From the NCBI RefSeq assembly GCF_001510715.1, contig NZ_LMTJ01000004.1, positions 186,001-250,000 of the forward strand: a stretch of 64,000 nucleotides of DNA. Reading direction: 5' to 3'. Each line of letters begins with the position of its first letter. Position 1 is the first letter of the stretch. Source of the DNA: Bacillus sp. FJAT-29814. GTDB taxonomy: Bacteria > Bacillota > Bacilli > Bacillales > Cytobacillaceae. The position numbers and the translations under genes were made by a program. This document shows positions 51,558 through 60,478 of the stretch, piece by piece. The notes under the pieces were generated by a model, which was given only the letters and a program-made list of their open reading frames with translations, was not told the origin of the DNA and made no database searches.

Positions 51558-52064
51558 CTACTGCACAACTTTTCCTTTCAAAGCTTCAATATAACGATAA
51601 GCCTCATCAATCTCCTCTTCGGTGTAGCGCTGGCTGCTTTTTAACGTAAACACCTTGTTCGCAACCTCATCCTTTGGAAGATTATCAAAATATAAAACCG
51701 TCGATACGAGCTCAAGGAATCTAGCATTTTGCTCGTTCATATCCACCAGGCAATCATCTAAACACGGCATGTCCACTTCGTTGAGGCTCAAGAACTCCTT
51801 GCCGGCATCAGTCAGCGTGTAACGATACTGATAGTAGCCGCCCTTTTTCTCCTTCACCTCATTAAGGAAGCCCATGTTGCATAGCTCCTCCACCCGCGTC
51901 GTCAATTCTTCGGAATACGGGCCGTAAAAGTGAAACTGGAAACGGTCATGAAACGGAAAATCTATTTTCTTTGCGATGTATATCATCTTCTGCAACTTTT
52001 TTCGTCCGATAATTTCACCGGAAACCAGAATTGCCTGCATCAGCTTGGCATGATCTTTCAGCAA
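51558..52064 (-). CDS. ywgA: YwgA family protein
   Basis: Conserved Bacillus protein of 168 residues, function unknown. The sequence GRKKLQKMIYIAKKIDFPF and HFYGPYSEELTTRVEELCNMGFL looks like a winged-helix domain of the type found in antitoxin/phage-associated Panacea-like proteins. The TTG start is 10 nt after AGGAG. It lies 33 bp after the ywfO stop and is probably in one operon with it. Confidence 0.85.
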   Translation of the reverse strand: MLKDHAKLMQAILVSGEIIGRKKLQKMIYIAKKIDFPFHDRFQFHFYGPYSEELTTRVEELCNMGFLNEVKEKKGGYYQYRYTLTDAGKEFLSLNEVDMPCLDDCLVDMNEQNARFLELVSTVLYFDNLPKDEVANKVFTLKSSQRYTEEEIDEAYRYIEALKGKVVQ

Positions 52065-52097
52065 TGTTCGTCAACTCCTACTCCATGTAAACAATCT

Positions 52098-53393
52098 CTA
52101 ATCTAAAAGCGCGCGAATTTGTTGTTTGATGTCTGCTGCATTAGCGTTATCCGCCAGGAAATCAGCGGGATAATACAGCTTATGATCGGTTCGTCTTTTT
52201 CCGGAAATCGCATCCACAATTTCCGACTCGCGGGACAGCTCGCGCAATTCCCCGTTTTTCATCAGCAAATGAATCGGCAATCGCTCCTCTTCCTCGCCCG
52301 GACGGTAAAAGTCGTACGGCAAGTCCGAAGAGGAATCAACGACCAAGTAATATTCCGGGTCGATGCCCGCTTGTAAAAATAACGTGGTTAACTGAGCTAG
52401 CTTTTTGTATTCTTTAGCCGGATCGAATTCGGCATATTTGAACAGATTCCGATTGACAAAGCGGTGGCACAGGTCACTGATGATCGGGTCAGTTTCGTCC
52501 TGCCAAATTTGAAAATAATACATAATTACCGCTTCATCCAATTTTAAGTAGTCTTCCAATTTCACCTGCTCGCGAAATAACGAGATAAAGTGAGTTGGCT
52601 CATATTTAAAAGAATAGTTGTTCTTGTATAACGCCTTGGCGCGGTGTAGGATCTTCGTCAAAATCACCTCTGCGCTGCGGGAAACGGGATGGAAATATAC
52701 TTGCCAGTACATCTGGTAGCGGCTCATGATATAGTCCTCGACCGCATGCATGCCGCTCTTTTTGATAACCACCTGGTCTTCGCGAGGCCGCATCACGCGC
52801 AAAATCCGCTCCATATCAAATTGGCCGTAGCTGACCCCAGTGAAATAGGCGTCACGCTGGAGATAATCCATCCGGTCGGCATCAATCTGGCTGGATATTA
52901 AGCTTACAACAAGCTTTTTCTCCGAGGTTTTCGCAATGACTTCGGCGACTTTTGCAGGAAAGTCGGGGCTGACCTGAGTCAGGACCTGGTTCACTTCCGT
53001 ATCGCCGAGAATGATGGCACGGGTGAAATCTTCATGGTCAAAATCAAAAACCCTTTCAAAGGCATGGGAAAACGGACCGTGTCCGAGGTCATGGAGCAGG
53101 GCAGCGCAAAGTGTGAGCAGGCGGTCATCGTCGTTCCATTCCGGGCGGCCTTCGAACACATCGTCGATGATACGGCGGACAATCTCGTATACCCCTAACG
53201 AATGGTTAAACCGGCTGTGTTCAGCACCATGGAACGTCAGAAACGTCGTCCCGAGCTGCTTGATCCGGCGCAGACGCTGAAACTCCTTCGTCCCAACCAA
53301 ATCCCAAATCACCTTGTCCTGAACGTGGACATAGCGATGAACCGGATCCTTAAATACCTTTTCCTCACTCAACTTCTCCACCGAGTACACCAT
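52098..53393 (-). CDS. ywfO: HD domain phosphohydrolase YwfO
   Basis: Predicted metal-dependent (deoxy)nucleotide phosphohydrolase of 431 residues, related to dGTPase/SAMHD1-type HD proteins. It shows KDPVHRYVHVQDKVIWDL, EHSRFNHSLGVYEIVRRI, the HD pair in ALLHDLGHGPFSHAFE and QIDADRMDYLQRDAYFTGV. Cytosolic. Order with ywgA as in B. subtilis. The true substrate cannot be read from sequence. Confidence 0.9.
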   Translation of the reverse strand: MVYSVEKLSEEKVFKDPVHRYVHVQDKVIWDLVGTKEFQRLRRIKQLGTTFLTFHGAEHSRFNHSLGVYEIVRRIIDDVFEGRPEWNDDDRLLTLCAALLHDLGHGPFSHAFERVFDFDHEDFTRAIILGDTEVNQVLTQVSPDFPAKVAEVIAKTSEKKLVVSLISSQIDADRMDYLQRDAYFTGVSYGQFDMERILRVMRPREDQVVIKKSGMHAVEDYIMSRYQMYWQVYFHPVSRSAEVILTKILHRAKALYKNNYSFKYEPTHFISLFREQVKLEDYLKLDEAVIMYYFQIWQDETDPIISDLCHRFVNRNLFKYAEFDPAKEYKKLAQLTTLFLQAGIDPEYYLVVDSSSDLPYDFYRPGEEEERLPIHLLMKNGELRELSRESEIVDAISGKRRTDHKLYYPADFLADNANAADIKQQIRALLD

Positions 53394-53528
53394 GCATTTC
53401 CCTCTTCCTCAATTACTTAATTCTATTATACCCGCCCCATAAGGGTAAATCATCCAAATTTCAGCAATTTTCCTCAGCAATTTTCGACAGAGGTGTTAAG
53501 CACTATTGCCAAGTTGGAGATACTCCGA

Positions 53529-53577
53529 TTGGTGTCAGGCACCACTCGTGGACACTGTCCACCTGGGACGGACACTA
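53529..53577. repeat. GGTGTCAGGCACC repeat, copy 7 (long form)
   Basis: Core at 53531-53543, then ACTC, GTGGACACTGTCC, ACCTGGGACGGACAC. It lies between the start of ywfO and the end of the DUF1450 gene. Confidence 0.85.
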
Positions 53578-53583
53578 GCCCCC

Positions 53584-53623
53584 AAAAAGAAAAATCACCT
53601 AAGTCCAATAACACTAGGTGATT
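53584..53623 (-). terminator. Terminator of the DUF1450 gene
   Basis: Stem AATCACCTA/TAGGTGATT (53615-53623 with 53593-53601), followed on the minus strand by TTTCTTTTT. It overlaps the gene's stop codon. Confidence 0.85.
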
Positions 53624-53843
53624 ATTTTAATTTCTTATTAATTTTCTCCATTAATTCCTCTTCTGTCAGGGCCGCGAGCGGGCGGTTGTTGACGAAGGCG
53701 AAGGTCTTTTTCCGGCCGGGGCCGCAGTAGGACTGGCAGCCGATTTTGATTTCGGCATCCGGATCAATTTCTTTCAAGCGAGGGATCAATGTCTTTAGAT
53801 TCACGGCCTGGCAATCATCGCAAACGCGAAATTCATTGGACAT
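53622..53843 (-). CDS. DUF1450 family small protein (YuzB-like)
   Basis: Seventy-three residues with conserved cysteines: [34 protein letters not shown]. This spacing is typical of DUF1450 proteins, which resemble thioredoxin-like [2Fe-2S] or metal-binding domains. Function unknown. The Shine-Dalgarno AAAGGG is 12 nt from the ATG. A single-gene unit. Confidence 0.85.
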   Translation of the reverse strand: MSNEFRVCDDCQAVNLKTLIPRLKEIDPDAEIKIGCQSYCGPGRKKTFAFVNNRPLAALTEEELMEKINKKLK

Positions 53844-54080
53844 TTTTGCTTACAACCCTTTCTCCAAACAATCTATAAATAAAAAAATCAGCACGTACAA
53901 GCACTTAACTCCTAACGTATTTTACAGCTTCTTTTTAAGCAATGCAAGTTGGTTATTTTAGCAATCTTTTGCAAACCACTGCCGCAACCGCAATCCAGGC
54001 GTATTTGAAAAAGCGGTCCGGTCCAGTGATGTTTATATTTACCTATTACAAAAAAATCTATTATCCTTTCAACCATTTTG

Positions 54081-54110
54081 GTATAAACCCTAGAAAACTT
54101 GTCCATCATA
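54081..54110 (+). promoter_or_regulatory. Candidate sigma-F-type promoter of rsfA
   Basis: GTATA (54081-54085), 15 bp, then GTCCATCATA (54101-54110), which matches GGNNANANTR except at two positions. rsfA of B. subtilis is transcribed in the forespore by sigma-F and sigma-G, so the site fits. The match is imperfect. The rest of the 345-bp gap upstream of rsfA holds nothing recognised. Confidence 0.4.
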
Positions 54111-54188
54111 AGACTAGAACTTTTATACTTGGCAGGATTATGCCTGACCATCATTCAAAAAATCATAACATTTAAGGAGTTGAATCAT

Positions 54189-54938
54189 ATGAAAGTTCGT
54201 CAAGATGCATGGACAGACGAAAACGATCTGCTACTGGCCGAGACCGTGCTCCGGCATGTCAGGGAAGGCTCCACGCAGCTGAACGCATTCGAAGAGGTGG
54301 GGGATAAGCTAAACCGAACTTCGGCCGCCTGCGGATTCAGATGGAATGCCGTTGTCCGCCATCGCTATGAAAAAGCATTGCAGCTGGCTAAAAAGCAGCG
54401 GAAACAAAGACAAAGGATTTTGGGTAAGGATCAAGGTGGCAAGAAAAAACTGCTGTACAACCCACCGGTTACAGGTACAGAAGAGTTAGAGGTGGTGGCT
54501 GTCCAAACCGAAATGCCGCTTGAAACCCAGCAAGACATGGTCAATGACATGACCGTTGAAATGGCAGAGGAAACCATCGTTCAACCAGCAGCACCGGTTT
54601 ACCAGCGGCAAGCAGTCACGGCACCATCAGGGCTCACAATGGATACGGTCATCCGTTTCTTGGAAAACTTTAAACATTCCAATCTGCAAAATGATGCATT
54701 AAAAAGTGAGAATGAAAGATTGAAGCGAGAAATCGCTGAGTTAAAGCAGCAAAATGAAGAAATGACGAAGAAGATCGCTACCCTTGAGGAAAATAAAGAA
54801 ACCATGCAGGAAGATTACGAGACATTGATGAAGATTATGAATCGGGCCCGCAAGCTTGTCCTGTTTGAGGAAGAGGAGCGCCCGGCGACCAAATTCAAAA
54901 TGGACCGTAACGGAAACCTCGAAAAGGTTGCAGAATAA
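54189..54938 (+). CDS. rsfA: RsfA family prespore-specific transcription factor
   Basis: Forespore regulator that modulates sigma-F-dependent genes. The 249 residues begin [20 protein letters not shown], a Myb/SANT-like DNA-binding domain to about 60 ([20 protein letters not shown]), then a basic region, a variable middle and a C-terminal coiled coil ([20 protein letters not shown]). The ATG at 54189 is 9 nt from AAGGAG; earlier in-frame codons from 54099 are outside the conserved domain. Corresponds to ywfN of B. subtilis (258). Confidence 0.92.
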   Translation: MKVRQDAWTDENDLLLAETVLRHVREGSTQLNAFEEVGDKLNRTSAACGFRWNAVVRHRYEKALQLAKKQRKQRQRILGKDQGGKKKLLYNPPVTGTEELEVVAVQTEMPLETQQDMVNDMTVEMAEETIVQPAAPVYQRQAVTAPSGLTMDTVIRFLENFKHSNLQNDALKSENERLKREIAELKQQNEEMTKKIATLEENKETMQEDYETLMKIMNRARKLVLFEEEERPATKFKMDRNGNLEKVAE

Positions 54939-55020
54939 CAGCGCAAGCGAATACATCCCGGATGACAATCTTTTTTTAAAAAGATAGGGAGAAGAGAATA
55001 AAAGCGCAGCATCTCATTTT

Positions 55021-55056
55021 AAAAGCGGAAGCGCCTTAACCAGGGGCTGGAGCTAG
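55021..55056. repeat. Shortened copy 3 of the 120-bp dispersed repeat
   Basis: AAAAGCGGAAGCGCCTTAAC followed by CAGGGGCTGGAGCTAGCA joins the two ends of the element seen at 30197 and 35519 without its middle. It suggests internal deletion or a minimal form. Confidence 0.65.
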
Positions 55057-55068
55057 CAAATAAAAGAG

Positions 55069-55095
55069 GCCGTAAACCCAACTAGGGTTTACGGC
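55069..55095. terminator. Bidirectional terminator of rsfA and lipL
   Basis: A perfect 11-bp stem GCCGTAAACCC/GGGTTTACGGC with a 5-nt loop, followed by TTTTTATTT on the plus strand and by CTCTTTTATTT on the minus strand. The two genes converge here. Confidence 0.9.
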
Positions 55096-55107
55096 TTTTT
55101 ATTTGAC

Positions 55108-55938
55108 CTACATCCCGGCAATCCGTTCATTTCGCTCGACAATTCGCTGATAATAGCCCGGTAGCAGCCCAAGCTCATGTTCATTCAACTGCCCGGCATA
55201 CAATAAATCGCTGTTTTGCTTCAGTTGCTGTAACAACCGGAGCATACAATCACCAACCGTTAATTGGACTCCAAGCAGTTCCGAAAGCGAGGCCATCACC
55301 TCCGGGGCTATTTCAGGGTACGCGAATTTCGTCAGTTCGCCCTGTTTAGCCAGCCTGTAAAACTCGCCAACCAACGCAGCGCGTTCCGAACCGCTGCCGG
55401 TGACACAAAGGTATATCTGGACAGCAACCCCGCGGCGCAAACGTCGCTGCGAGATGCCGGCGAACTTTTTCCCACCAATACTGAGGTCATAGCTTCCAGG
55501 GCAGTAGGACCCGACAATCTCACGGGCCTCAATCTCGACAGGAAAATCGGCCAACATCTGTTGAATCAGCTGCCACATCGCCTCATAGCCGCGATTGATA
55601 TCAATGCCTTTTTCTGCCTCGGGGAGAATTAACGAGATATTCAGCACACCGTCATCAAGAACCACTGCAAGGCCGCCGGAATTTCGGACAATGACCTGAT
55701 ACCCCTTATTTTTTAAAAATTGCATCCCATCCTGCAAGAATGGCAGTTTCGTATCTTGAATCCCGAGAACAATCGTATTTTGGTGAACCCATGTCCGCGC
55801 TGTTGCTGGTGCTTGTCCCGCCCCGACCGAGGCACACAGCGTATCATCCATCGCAAACGACTGCAGTGCATGGAAATGCGGGGAAGCGGTGGACTGGTCG
55901 ATGATTCGCCACTGGGATTGGCGTAGTAAACCTTCCAT
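55108..55938 (-). CDS. lipL: Octanoyl-[GcvH]:protein N-octanoyltransferase
   Basis: Amidotransferase moving octanoyl groups from GcvH to E2 subunits in lipoate synthesis. The 276 residues show the LplA/LipB-like fold: [16 protein letters not shown], the acyl-binding Cys146 in [20 protein letters not shown] and Lys158 ahead of ISQRR. Length close to B. subtilis LipL (281, ywfL). The ATG lies after AAGGAG. Confidence 0.93.
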   Translation of the reverse strand: MEGLLRQSQWRIIDQSTASPHFHALQSFAMDDTLCASVGAGQAPATARTWVHQNTIVLGIQDTKLPFLQDGMQFLKNKGYQVIVRNSGGLAVVLDDGVLNISLILPEAEKGIDINRGYEAMWQLIQQMLADFPVEIEAREIVGSYCPGSYDLSIGGKKFAGISQRRLRRGVAVQIYLCVTGSGSERAALVGEFYRLAKQGELTKFAYPEIAPEVMASLSELLGVQLTVGDCMLRLLQQLKQNSDLLYAGQLNEHELGLLPGYYQRIVERNERIAGM

Positions 55939-55997
55939 AATGGCAACTCCTTGATTGGTTAGTGGGTTTTTTAAAAAAAAAATCTATCCTTGAGATT

Positions 55998-56110
55998 AAT
56001 TCTACATAATTATGATGAAATTCTACAAACTTTAGTCATAATTCTACGTAATGTAAGCAGAATTCTACATAGTTCATGTACTATTCTACGTAAATACAGC
56101 TTAATTCTAC
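55998..56110. repeat. 21-bp phased array F (AATTCTAC core)
   Basis: AATTCTAC starts at 55998, 56019, 56040, 56061, 56082 (TATTCTAC) and 56103. All five steps are exactly 21 bp, while the 13 bp between cores differ. It lies in the gap between lipL and the pta terminator. Confidence 0.92.
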
Positions 56111-56131
56111 AAACTCCAAATCTGAGCCCGC

Positions 56132-56162
56132 AAAAAGAGCCGGCCCCGATTGGAACCAGCCC
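56132..56162 (-). terminator. Terminator of pta
   Basis: An 11-bp stem with G-U pairs (GGGCTGGTTCC with GGGGCCGGCTC), followed on the minus strand by TTTTTG; 13 bp after the pta stop. Confidence 0.75.
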
Positions 56163-56174
56163 CTTATAGAAAAA

Positions 56175-57146
56175 TTACAGCCCCTGCGCCGCCGTAATCA
56201 ACGCAAGCTTGTACACATCTTCTTCATTACAGCCACGGGACAGGTCATTGACCGGCGCGTTCAAGCCCTGCAAAATCGGGCCAACCGCTTCAAATCCGCC
56301 CAAACGCTGGGCAATTTTGTAGCCGATGTTTCCAGCCTCAAGACTAGGGAAGATAAACACGTTCGCATCCCCTTGTAAAACAGATCCAGGCGCCTTGCTC
56401 TTGGCCACAGACGGAACAAACGCAGCGTCAAACTGGAATTCGCCGTCCAACACCAACGACGGCTCGCGGCGCTTTGCCTCTTCCACAGCAGCGACAACTC
56501 GCTCGGTTTCCTCGGATTTTGCCGAACCTTTTGTTGAAAACGAAAGCATGGCCACGCGAGGCTCAATATCAAACATTTCTGCCGTTTTCGCGCTTTCGAT
56601 CGCGATCTCCGCCAAATCCATGCTGTCCGGTGCAATATTAATGGCGCAATCAGCAAACACGTATTTTTCGTCATCGCGAACCATGATAAAGACGCCGGAC
56701 GTTTTCTTTACGCCCTGCTTGGTTTTAATGATTTGCAGCGCCGGACGTACCGTGTCGGCAGTCGAATGGGTCGCCCCGCTGACAAGCCCGGTTGCTTTTT
56801 TATTGTAAACAAGCATCGTGCCAAAATAGTTTTCATCCTTTAATATCTCACGAGCCTGCTCTTCGCTTGCCTTGCCTTTACGGCGCTCGACAAACGCGGC
56901 AACTAGCTCGTCCATTCCCTCGTAGCTAGCAGGGTCATAGATTTCCACACCATCAAGCGAGACGCCAAACTCGCTTGCTTTCGCTTTGACCTCATCGGTA
57001 TTTCCCACCAATACAGGTGTCAATAGGTTTTCGGCAGCCAATCGGCCCGCAGCACGTAAAATTCGCTCATCCAGGGCCTCAGGTAACACAATCTTTAAAC
57101 CGCGCCCGGAAATTTTTTGCTTTAATCCTTCGAATAAATCACTCAC
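56175..57146 (-). CDS. pta: Phosphate acetyltransferase
   Basis: Interconverts acetyl-CoA and acetyl phosphate in overflow metabolism. The 323 residues (same as B. subtilis) contain KIVLPEALDERIL, GATHSTADTVRPALQIIKTK, VFPSLEAGNIGYKIAQRLG-like and GLNAPVNDLSRGC. A GTG at 57144-57146 lies 7 nt after GGGAGG and starts (M)SDLFEGLKQKI; the open frame back to 57173 is not conserved. Confidence 0.96.
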   Translation of the reverse strand: MSDLFEGLKQKISGRGLKIVLPEALDERILRAAGRLAAENLLTPVLVGNTDEVKAKASEFGVSLDGVEIYDPASYEGMDELVAAFVERRKGKASEEQAREILKDENYFGTMLVYNKKATGLVSGATHSTADTVRPALQIIKTKQGVKKTSGVFIMVRDDEKYVFADCAINIAPDSMDLAEIAIESAKTAEMFDIEPRVAMLSFSTKGSAKSEETERVVAAVEEAKRREPSLVLDGEFQFDAAFVPSVAKSKAPGSVLQGDANVFIFPSLEAGNIGYKIAQRLGGFEAVGPILQGLNAPVNDLSRGCNEEDVYKLALITAAQGL

Positions 57147-57403
57147 GACTAATCCTCCCTTATACAATTCCAATACTAGCTTACTTTACCGCAAAAAGAT
57201 TTTAAAGAAACATCCATCACAGATAACGCTTTCAGTCCGAAGTTTCAGTTTTCAAAAAATTCAACTCACCCTTTTACTATTTGCCCTTTTTTCATAATTT
57301 ATCCATCCCGTTGCTAAAATGCGTTAAATTGGGCAAGTCTTGGTCAAACTATGTTATAGTGTATATGATTGTTAATAACGATGATTATGTAGGAGTGATT
57401 ATA

Positions 57404-58150
57404 ATGAGTGAAGCAGCACAAACGCTTGACGGCTGGTATTGCCTTCATGATTTCCGCACGGTTGACTGGACCACTTGGAAGATGCTTCCTGAAGATGAGC
57501 GCCAGACGGTCATTAACGAGTTTTTAAGTCTCGTTGAAAAATGGAATGCGACTCAGGAGCGTAAAGAAGGCAGCCATGCTTTATATACAATCGTCGGCCA
57601 AAAGGCTGATTTCATGATGATGATTCTGCGCCCAACAATGGAAGAATTGAATGAAATTGAAACAGAGTTCAACAAATCCAAATTGGCCGAGTTCACCGTT
57701 CCTGCTTTTTCATATGTATCCGTGGTGGAGCTCAGCAACTATTTGCCATCCGACGGCGGCGACCCATACCAGAATCCGTATGTACAGGGCCGACTTTATC
57801 CGATCCTTCCTAAAACCAAGCATGTTTGTTTTTACCCAATGGACAAGCGCCGGCAGGGCAATGACAACTGGTACATGCTTCCGATGGAGGAGCGCCGCGA
57901 ACTTATGAAGAGTCACGGCATGATCGGCCGCCAATATGCCGGCAAGGTGAAGCAAATCATTTCCGGTTCCGTTGGTTTTGACGATTACGAGTGGGGCGTT
58001 ACCTTGTTCGCGGATGATGTGCTACAATTTAAAAAGCTCGTTTACGAAATGCGTTTTGACGAGGTCAGTGCCCGCTACGGTGAGTTCGGCTCCTTCTTCG
58101 TCGGCAATATTTTAGAAGAAGAACGCGTGTCGACTTTCCTTCGCGTATAA
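57404..58150 (+). CDS. hemQ: Coproheme decarboxylase HemQ
   Basis: Chlorite-dismutase-fold enzyme performing the last step of Gram-positive heme synthesis (coproheme to heme b). The 248 residues contain the proximal heme histidine His171 ([17 protein letters not shown]) and the reactive tyrosine Tyr144 ([11 protein letters not shown]). The ATG at 57404 is 8 nt after AGGAG. An open frame from 57281 is rejected as a start. Divergent from pta, as in B. subtilis (ywfI). Confidence 0.95.
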   Translation: MSEAAQTLDGWYCLHDFRTVDWTTWKMLPEDERQTVINEFLSLVEKWNATQERKEGSHALYTIVGQKADFMMMILRPTMEELNEIETEFNKSKLAEFTVPAFSYVSVVELSNYLPSDGGDPYQNPYVQGRLYPILPKTKHVCFYPMDKRRQGNDNWYMLPMEERRELMKSHGMIGRQYAGKVKQIISGSVGFDDYEWGVTLFADDVLQFKKLVYEMRFDEVSARYGEFGSFFVGNILEEERVSTFLRV

Positions 58151-58167
58151 ATCTTTTTTAAAAAGTT

Positions 58168-58193
58168 CTCGGCCTAGGCTGAGGGCTTTTTTC
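58168..58193 (+). terminator. Likely terminator of hemQ
   Basis: CTCGGCC/GGCTGAG stem (one G-U) with a 2-nt loop, then GGCTTTTTT. The tight loop makes it weaker than the others. Confidence 0.55.
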
Positions 58194-58213
58194 TATTTTT
58201 CCCCTCTTAAAAG

Positions 58214-58243
58214 TCATATATGGGGACTTTCCCTCATACTAAT
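58214..58243 (+). promoter_or_regulatory. Candidate sigma-E promoter of gerQ
   Basis: TCATATA (58214-58220), 14 bp, CATACTAAT (58235-58243). The match to KMATATT-N14-CATACAHT is good in both elements and the spacing is exact. gerQ of B. subtilis is made in the mother cell under sigma-E. Confidence 0.65.
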
Positions 58244-58335
58244 AAAACAGTGAGTCATAGGAACCAATTTGGATTTAACCGAGTATGTTATAGAATGTTG
58301 GGCCATTGATTTATTTATTTTTAGGAGGGAAAAAG

Positions 58336-58851
58336 ATGAGCCAATACTACAATCCTCAAGGTTTTCAGCCTTATACCGGTGCGGTGGGCCAGCAGGGAGC
58401 CCAGCCGATTGCAGGCGGTCAAGGATTCCAACCGAGCCCGCAATTTCCGCCGCCGGGCACAGGAATGGGAGCATTCCCAACTACGCCAACGTTCTCGGGT
58501 GGCGCGACTGGGTTTCCGGGTGCAGGAGCAGGGTTTCCGGGTGCCGGGGCAGGAGTTCCAGGCATGCTGCCGATTGAGCAGTCATATATCGAAAACATTT
58601 TGCGGTTAAACAAAGGCAAGCTTGTATCCGTATTCGCCACCTTCGAAGGTAACAACCAGTGGAATGCCAAGGAATTTAGAGGCGTCATCGAGGCGGCCGG
58701 CCGCGACCACGTCATCTTAAGCGATCCTCAGTCAGGTGCACGCTACCTGATCCCAATGGTAGCCGTTGACTACATCACCTTCTCCGAGGAAATCGAATAC
58801 GACTATCCATTTGGCGCCGGACCAACGTTGAGTACGTTTCCGCCGAGATAA
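58336..58851 (+). CDS. gerQ: Spore coat protein GerQ
   Basis: Inner-coat protein needed for CwlJ localisation and calcium-dipicolinate-triggered germination; cross-linked by transglutaminase Tgl. The 171 residues have an N-terminal Gln/Gly/Pro-rich region (SQYYNPQGFQPYTGAVGQQG, GFPGAGAGFPGAGAG) and a conserved C-terminal domain (EQSYIENILRLNKGKLVSVF, DHVILSDPQSGARYLIPMVA). The ATG at 58336 is 7 nt from AGGAGG. cwlJ is not adjacent in this window. Confidence 0.94.
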   Translation: MSQYYNPQGFQPYTGAVGQQGAQPIAGGQGFQPSPQFPPPGTGMGAFPTTPTFSGGATGFPGAGAGFPGAGAGVPGMLPIEQSYIENILRLNKGKLVSVFATFEGNNQWNAKEFRGVIEAAGRDHVILSDPQSGARYLIPMVAVDYITFSEEIEYDYPFGAGPTLSTFPPR

Positions 58852-58862
58852 TTCACGTTAAA

Positions 58863-58890
58863 ACACCAATTGAACGCAATTGGTGTTTTT
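58863..58890 (+). terminator. Rho-independent terminator of gerQ
   Basis: A 9-bp stem ACACCAATT/AATTGGTGT with a 6-nt loop, then TTTTT. Downstream to 59102 no gene was supported. Confidence 0.9.
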
Positions 58891-59102
58891 TGTTGGCAAA
58901 GAATTGTCCCTTATAAAAGAAAATTCTCCGATTGGCGAGGCCATTAAGAGGATTCAAGAGCCGAAGTTAAATTTATGCGGGATTACAAAAAATAGGCATT
59001 GCAAATTTGAGGGAGCAATGCCTGAAAAAAATATATATAAATTAAGGAAAGGACATTTAATAATGGGGTTCCTAGCAAGCGGTCTTTAACGCAACCCCTA
59101 AT

Positions 59103-60383
59103 CTATACTCTTTTTACCAAGCCTGTGTACTCGGCAATTTCATTCACCAGCTCTTCAATTTCTTTGGCTGACAGATTTCTCGTTTCAATGATATTATGCT
59201 TGGCATCAAATTCATCCCACTGATCGGTAAGAATTTTTATTCCAAGTTCCTCTCTTTTTTGATAGAATTCTGTTCCCGGAAAAGGGGATGTAAAAGACAT
59301 ATAGATCTGGCTGCCTTCATCATACAGTTGCTTGATAAACTCCTTGGTTTCCATTAATGTTTCCCGTGTATCCTGAGGAAACGGAACCATAAAGGAGGAT
59401 GCGACATGGATGTTGTATTTTTTACAGGCTCTGATTACCTTTCCAACTTGCTCCTTCGTGATTCCCTTCACGGAATCAAGGATGCGCTGCGAGCCGGATT
59501 CCACGCCAAATTGAATGGAAACGCATCCGGCAGCCGCCATATCGGCAATCAGCTGCTCATCGACACAATCCACTCTGGTCGCACATCCCCATTTAATCGG
59601 GTAATCCAATTGATTGATTAGCTCCAGCAATTTTCTTACCCACTTCTTATTGACGGTAAACAGGTCCTCTGAAAAGAAGGTATATTCCGCCCCGCGCTGT
59701 TCATATAGCATCTTTAGTTCTTCCATAATATTCTCTGGGGTTCTCGGCCTGCGCCGCCCCTCCCAAATATAGGAGCCTGAGCAAAACGGGCATTGAAACG
59801 GGCAGCCTCCTCTAGCAGTGGAGATATTCGACTGCTCCTGGTAAAATTCCATTGGAAACAAGTCGCGGGCCGGATAAGGCAAACTATTTGGATCAAGAAG
59901 CTCCCTCCGAGGATTCAGCCTAACCCGGCCAGCCTCATCCTTATAGCCGACCCCTTTGATGTCTTTAAGTTGCCCCTTGCCATCCAGAAGGTACTGACAA
60001 AGCTCCGCCATGGCCGCTTCGCCTTCACTCATTACAACATAGTCGATTGCCTGCTCCTGCAATACCTCATCGGGAAGAATCGATGCATGAGCTCCCCCAA
60101 AAACAATGTTTATATGATCATCCAATTCTTTGATTCTTTTTGCTATTTTCAAAGCATTTGGATAGGTTTCCGTGAGGGCGGAGATTCCAACAACGGATGG
60201 TTTTTGCTGGACAATATGATCAACCCGGCGCAAATTTAATCCGCTGACGTTAAAGTCTACAGCCTTTACTGTCCGACCCTCTTCCAATAGTACGGCAGCG
60301 ATGTAGGCCAATCCAAGCGGCAGCGCCAATTTGGAATGCGGGCTGACCCTTGTTACAGGTGCATTAATAAGTACGACATCCAT
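59103..60383 (-). CDS. B12-binding-domain radical SAM protein
   Basis: Predicted radical SAM enzyme of 426 residues with an N-terminal cobalamin-binding-like (BchE-type) domain (VVLINAPVTRVSPHSKLALP, VGISALTETYPNALKIAK, FGGAHASILPDEV). The cluster motif CPFQCPFC (CxxxCxxC) is at about 200. The later barrel shows SIQFGVESGSQRILDSVKG and SFMVPFPQDTRETL. It lacks the DxHxxG of methionine-synthase-type B12 domains, as BchE-type proteins do. The ATG at 60381-60383 is 9 nt after AGAGGAG. Last gene of the AOR module; substrate unknown, possibly maturation or product chemistry. Confidence 0.88.
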   Translation of the reverse strand: MDVVLINAPVTRVSPHSKLALPLGLAYIAAVLLEEGRTVKAVDFNVSGLNLRRVDHIVQQKPSVVGISALTETYPNALKIAKRIKELDDHINIVFGGAHASILPDEVLQEQAIDYVVMSEGEAAMAELCQYLLDGKGQLKDIKGVGYKDEAGRVRLNPRRELLDPNSLPYPARDLFPMEFYQEQSNISTARGGCPFQCPFCSGSYIWEGRRRPRTPENIMEELKMLYEQRGAEYTFFSEDLFTVNKKWVRKLLELINQLDYPIKWGCATRVDCVDEQLIADMAAAGCVSIQFGVESGSQRILDSVKGITKEQVGKVIRACKKYNIHVASSFMVPFPQDTRETLMETKEFIKQLYDEGSQIYMSFTSPFPGTEFYQKREELGIKILTDQWDEFDAKHNIIETRNLSAKEIEELVNEIAEYTGLVKRV

Positions 60384-60447
60384 TGAAAGCATCTCCTCTT
60401 TGCTGTTGATTTCTCTATAGTTCCTTCCTCACAAAAAACACCGGGTC

Positions 60448-60472
60448 GATTCCCCGAAGTGACCGGGGAATC
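60448..60472 (-). terminator. Hairpin between the AOR gene and the radical SAM gene
   Basis: A perfect 9-bp stem GATTCCCCG/CGGGGAATC with a 7-nt loop just after the AOR stop. On the minus strand a TTTTTT run follows about 9 nt later, so it may terminate part of the transcripts. Confidence 0.6.
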
Positions 60473-60478
60473 TACTTT

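Noticed and set aside
53912..54154. Open frames of about 80 codons on both strands upstream of rsfA
   Set aside because: No Shine-Dalgarno and no family resemblance; they overlap the likely rsfA promoter.
58880..59089. Plus-strand 69-codon open frame after gerQ
   Set aside because: Starts with TTG inside the gerQ terminator, has no Shine-Dalgarno and no recognisable family.
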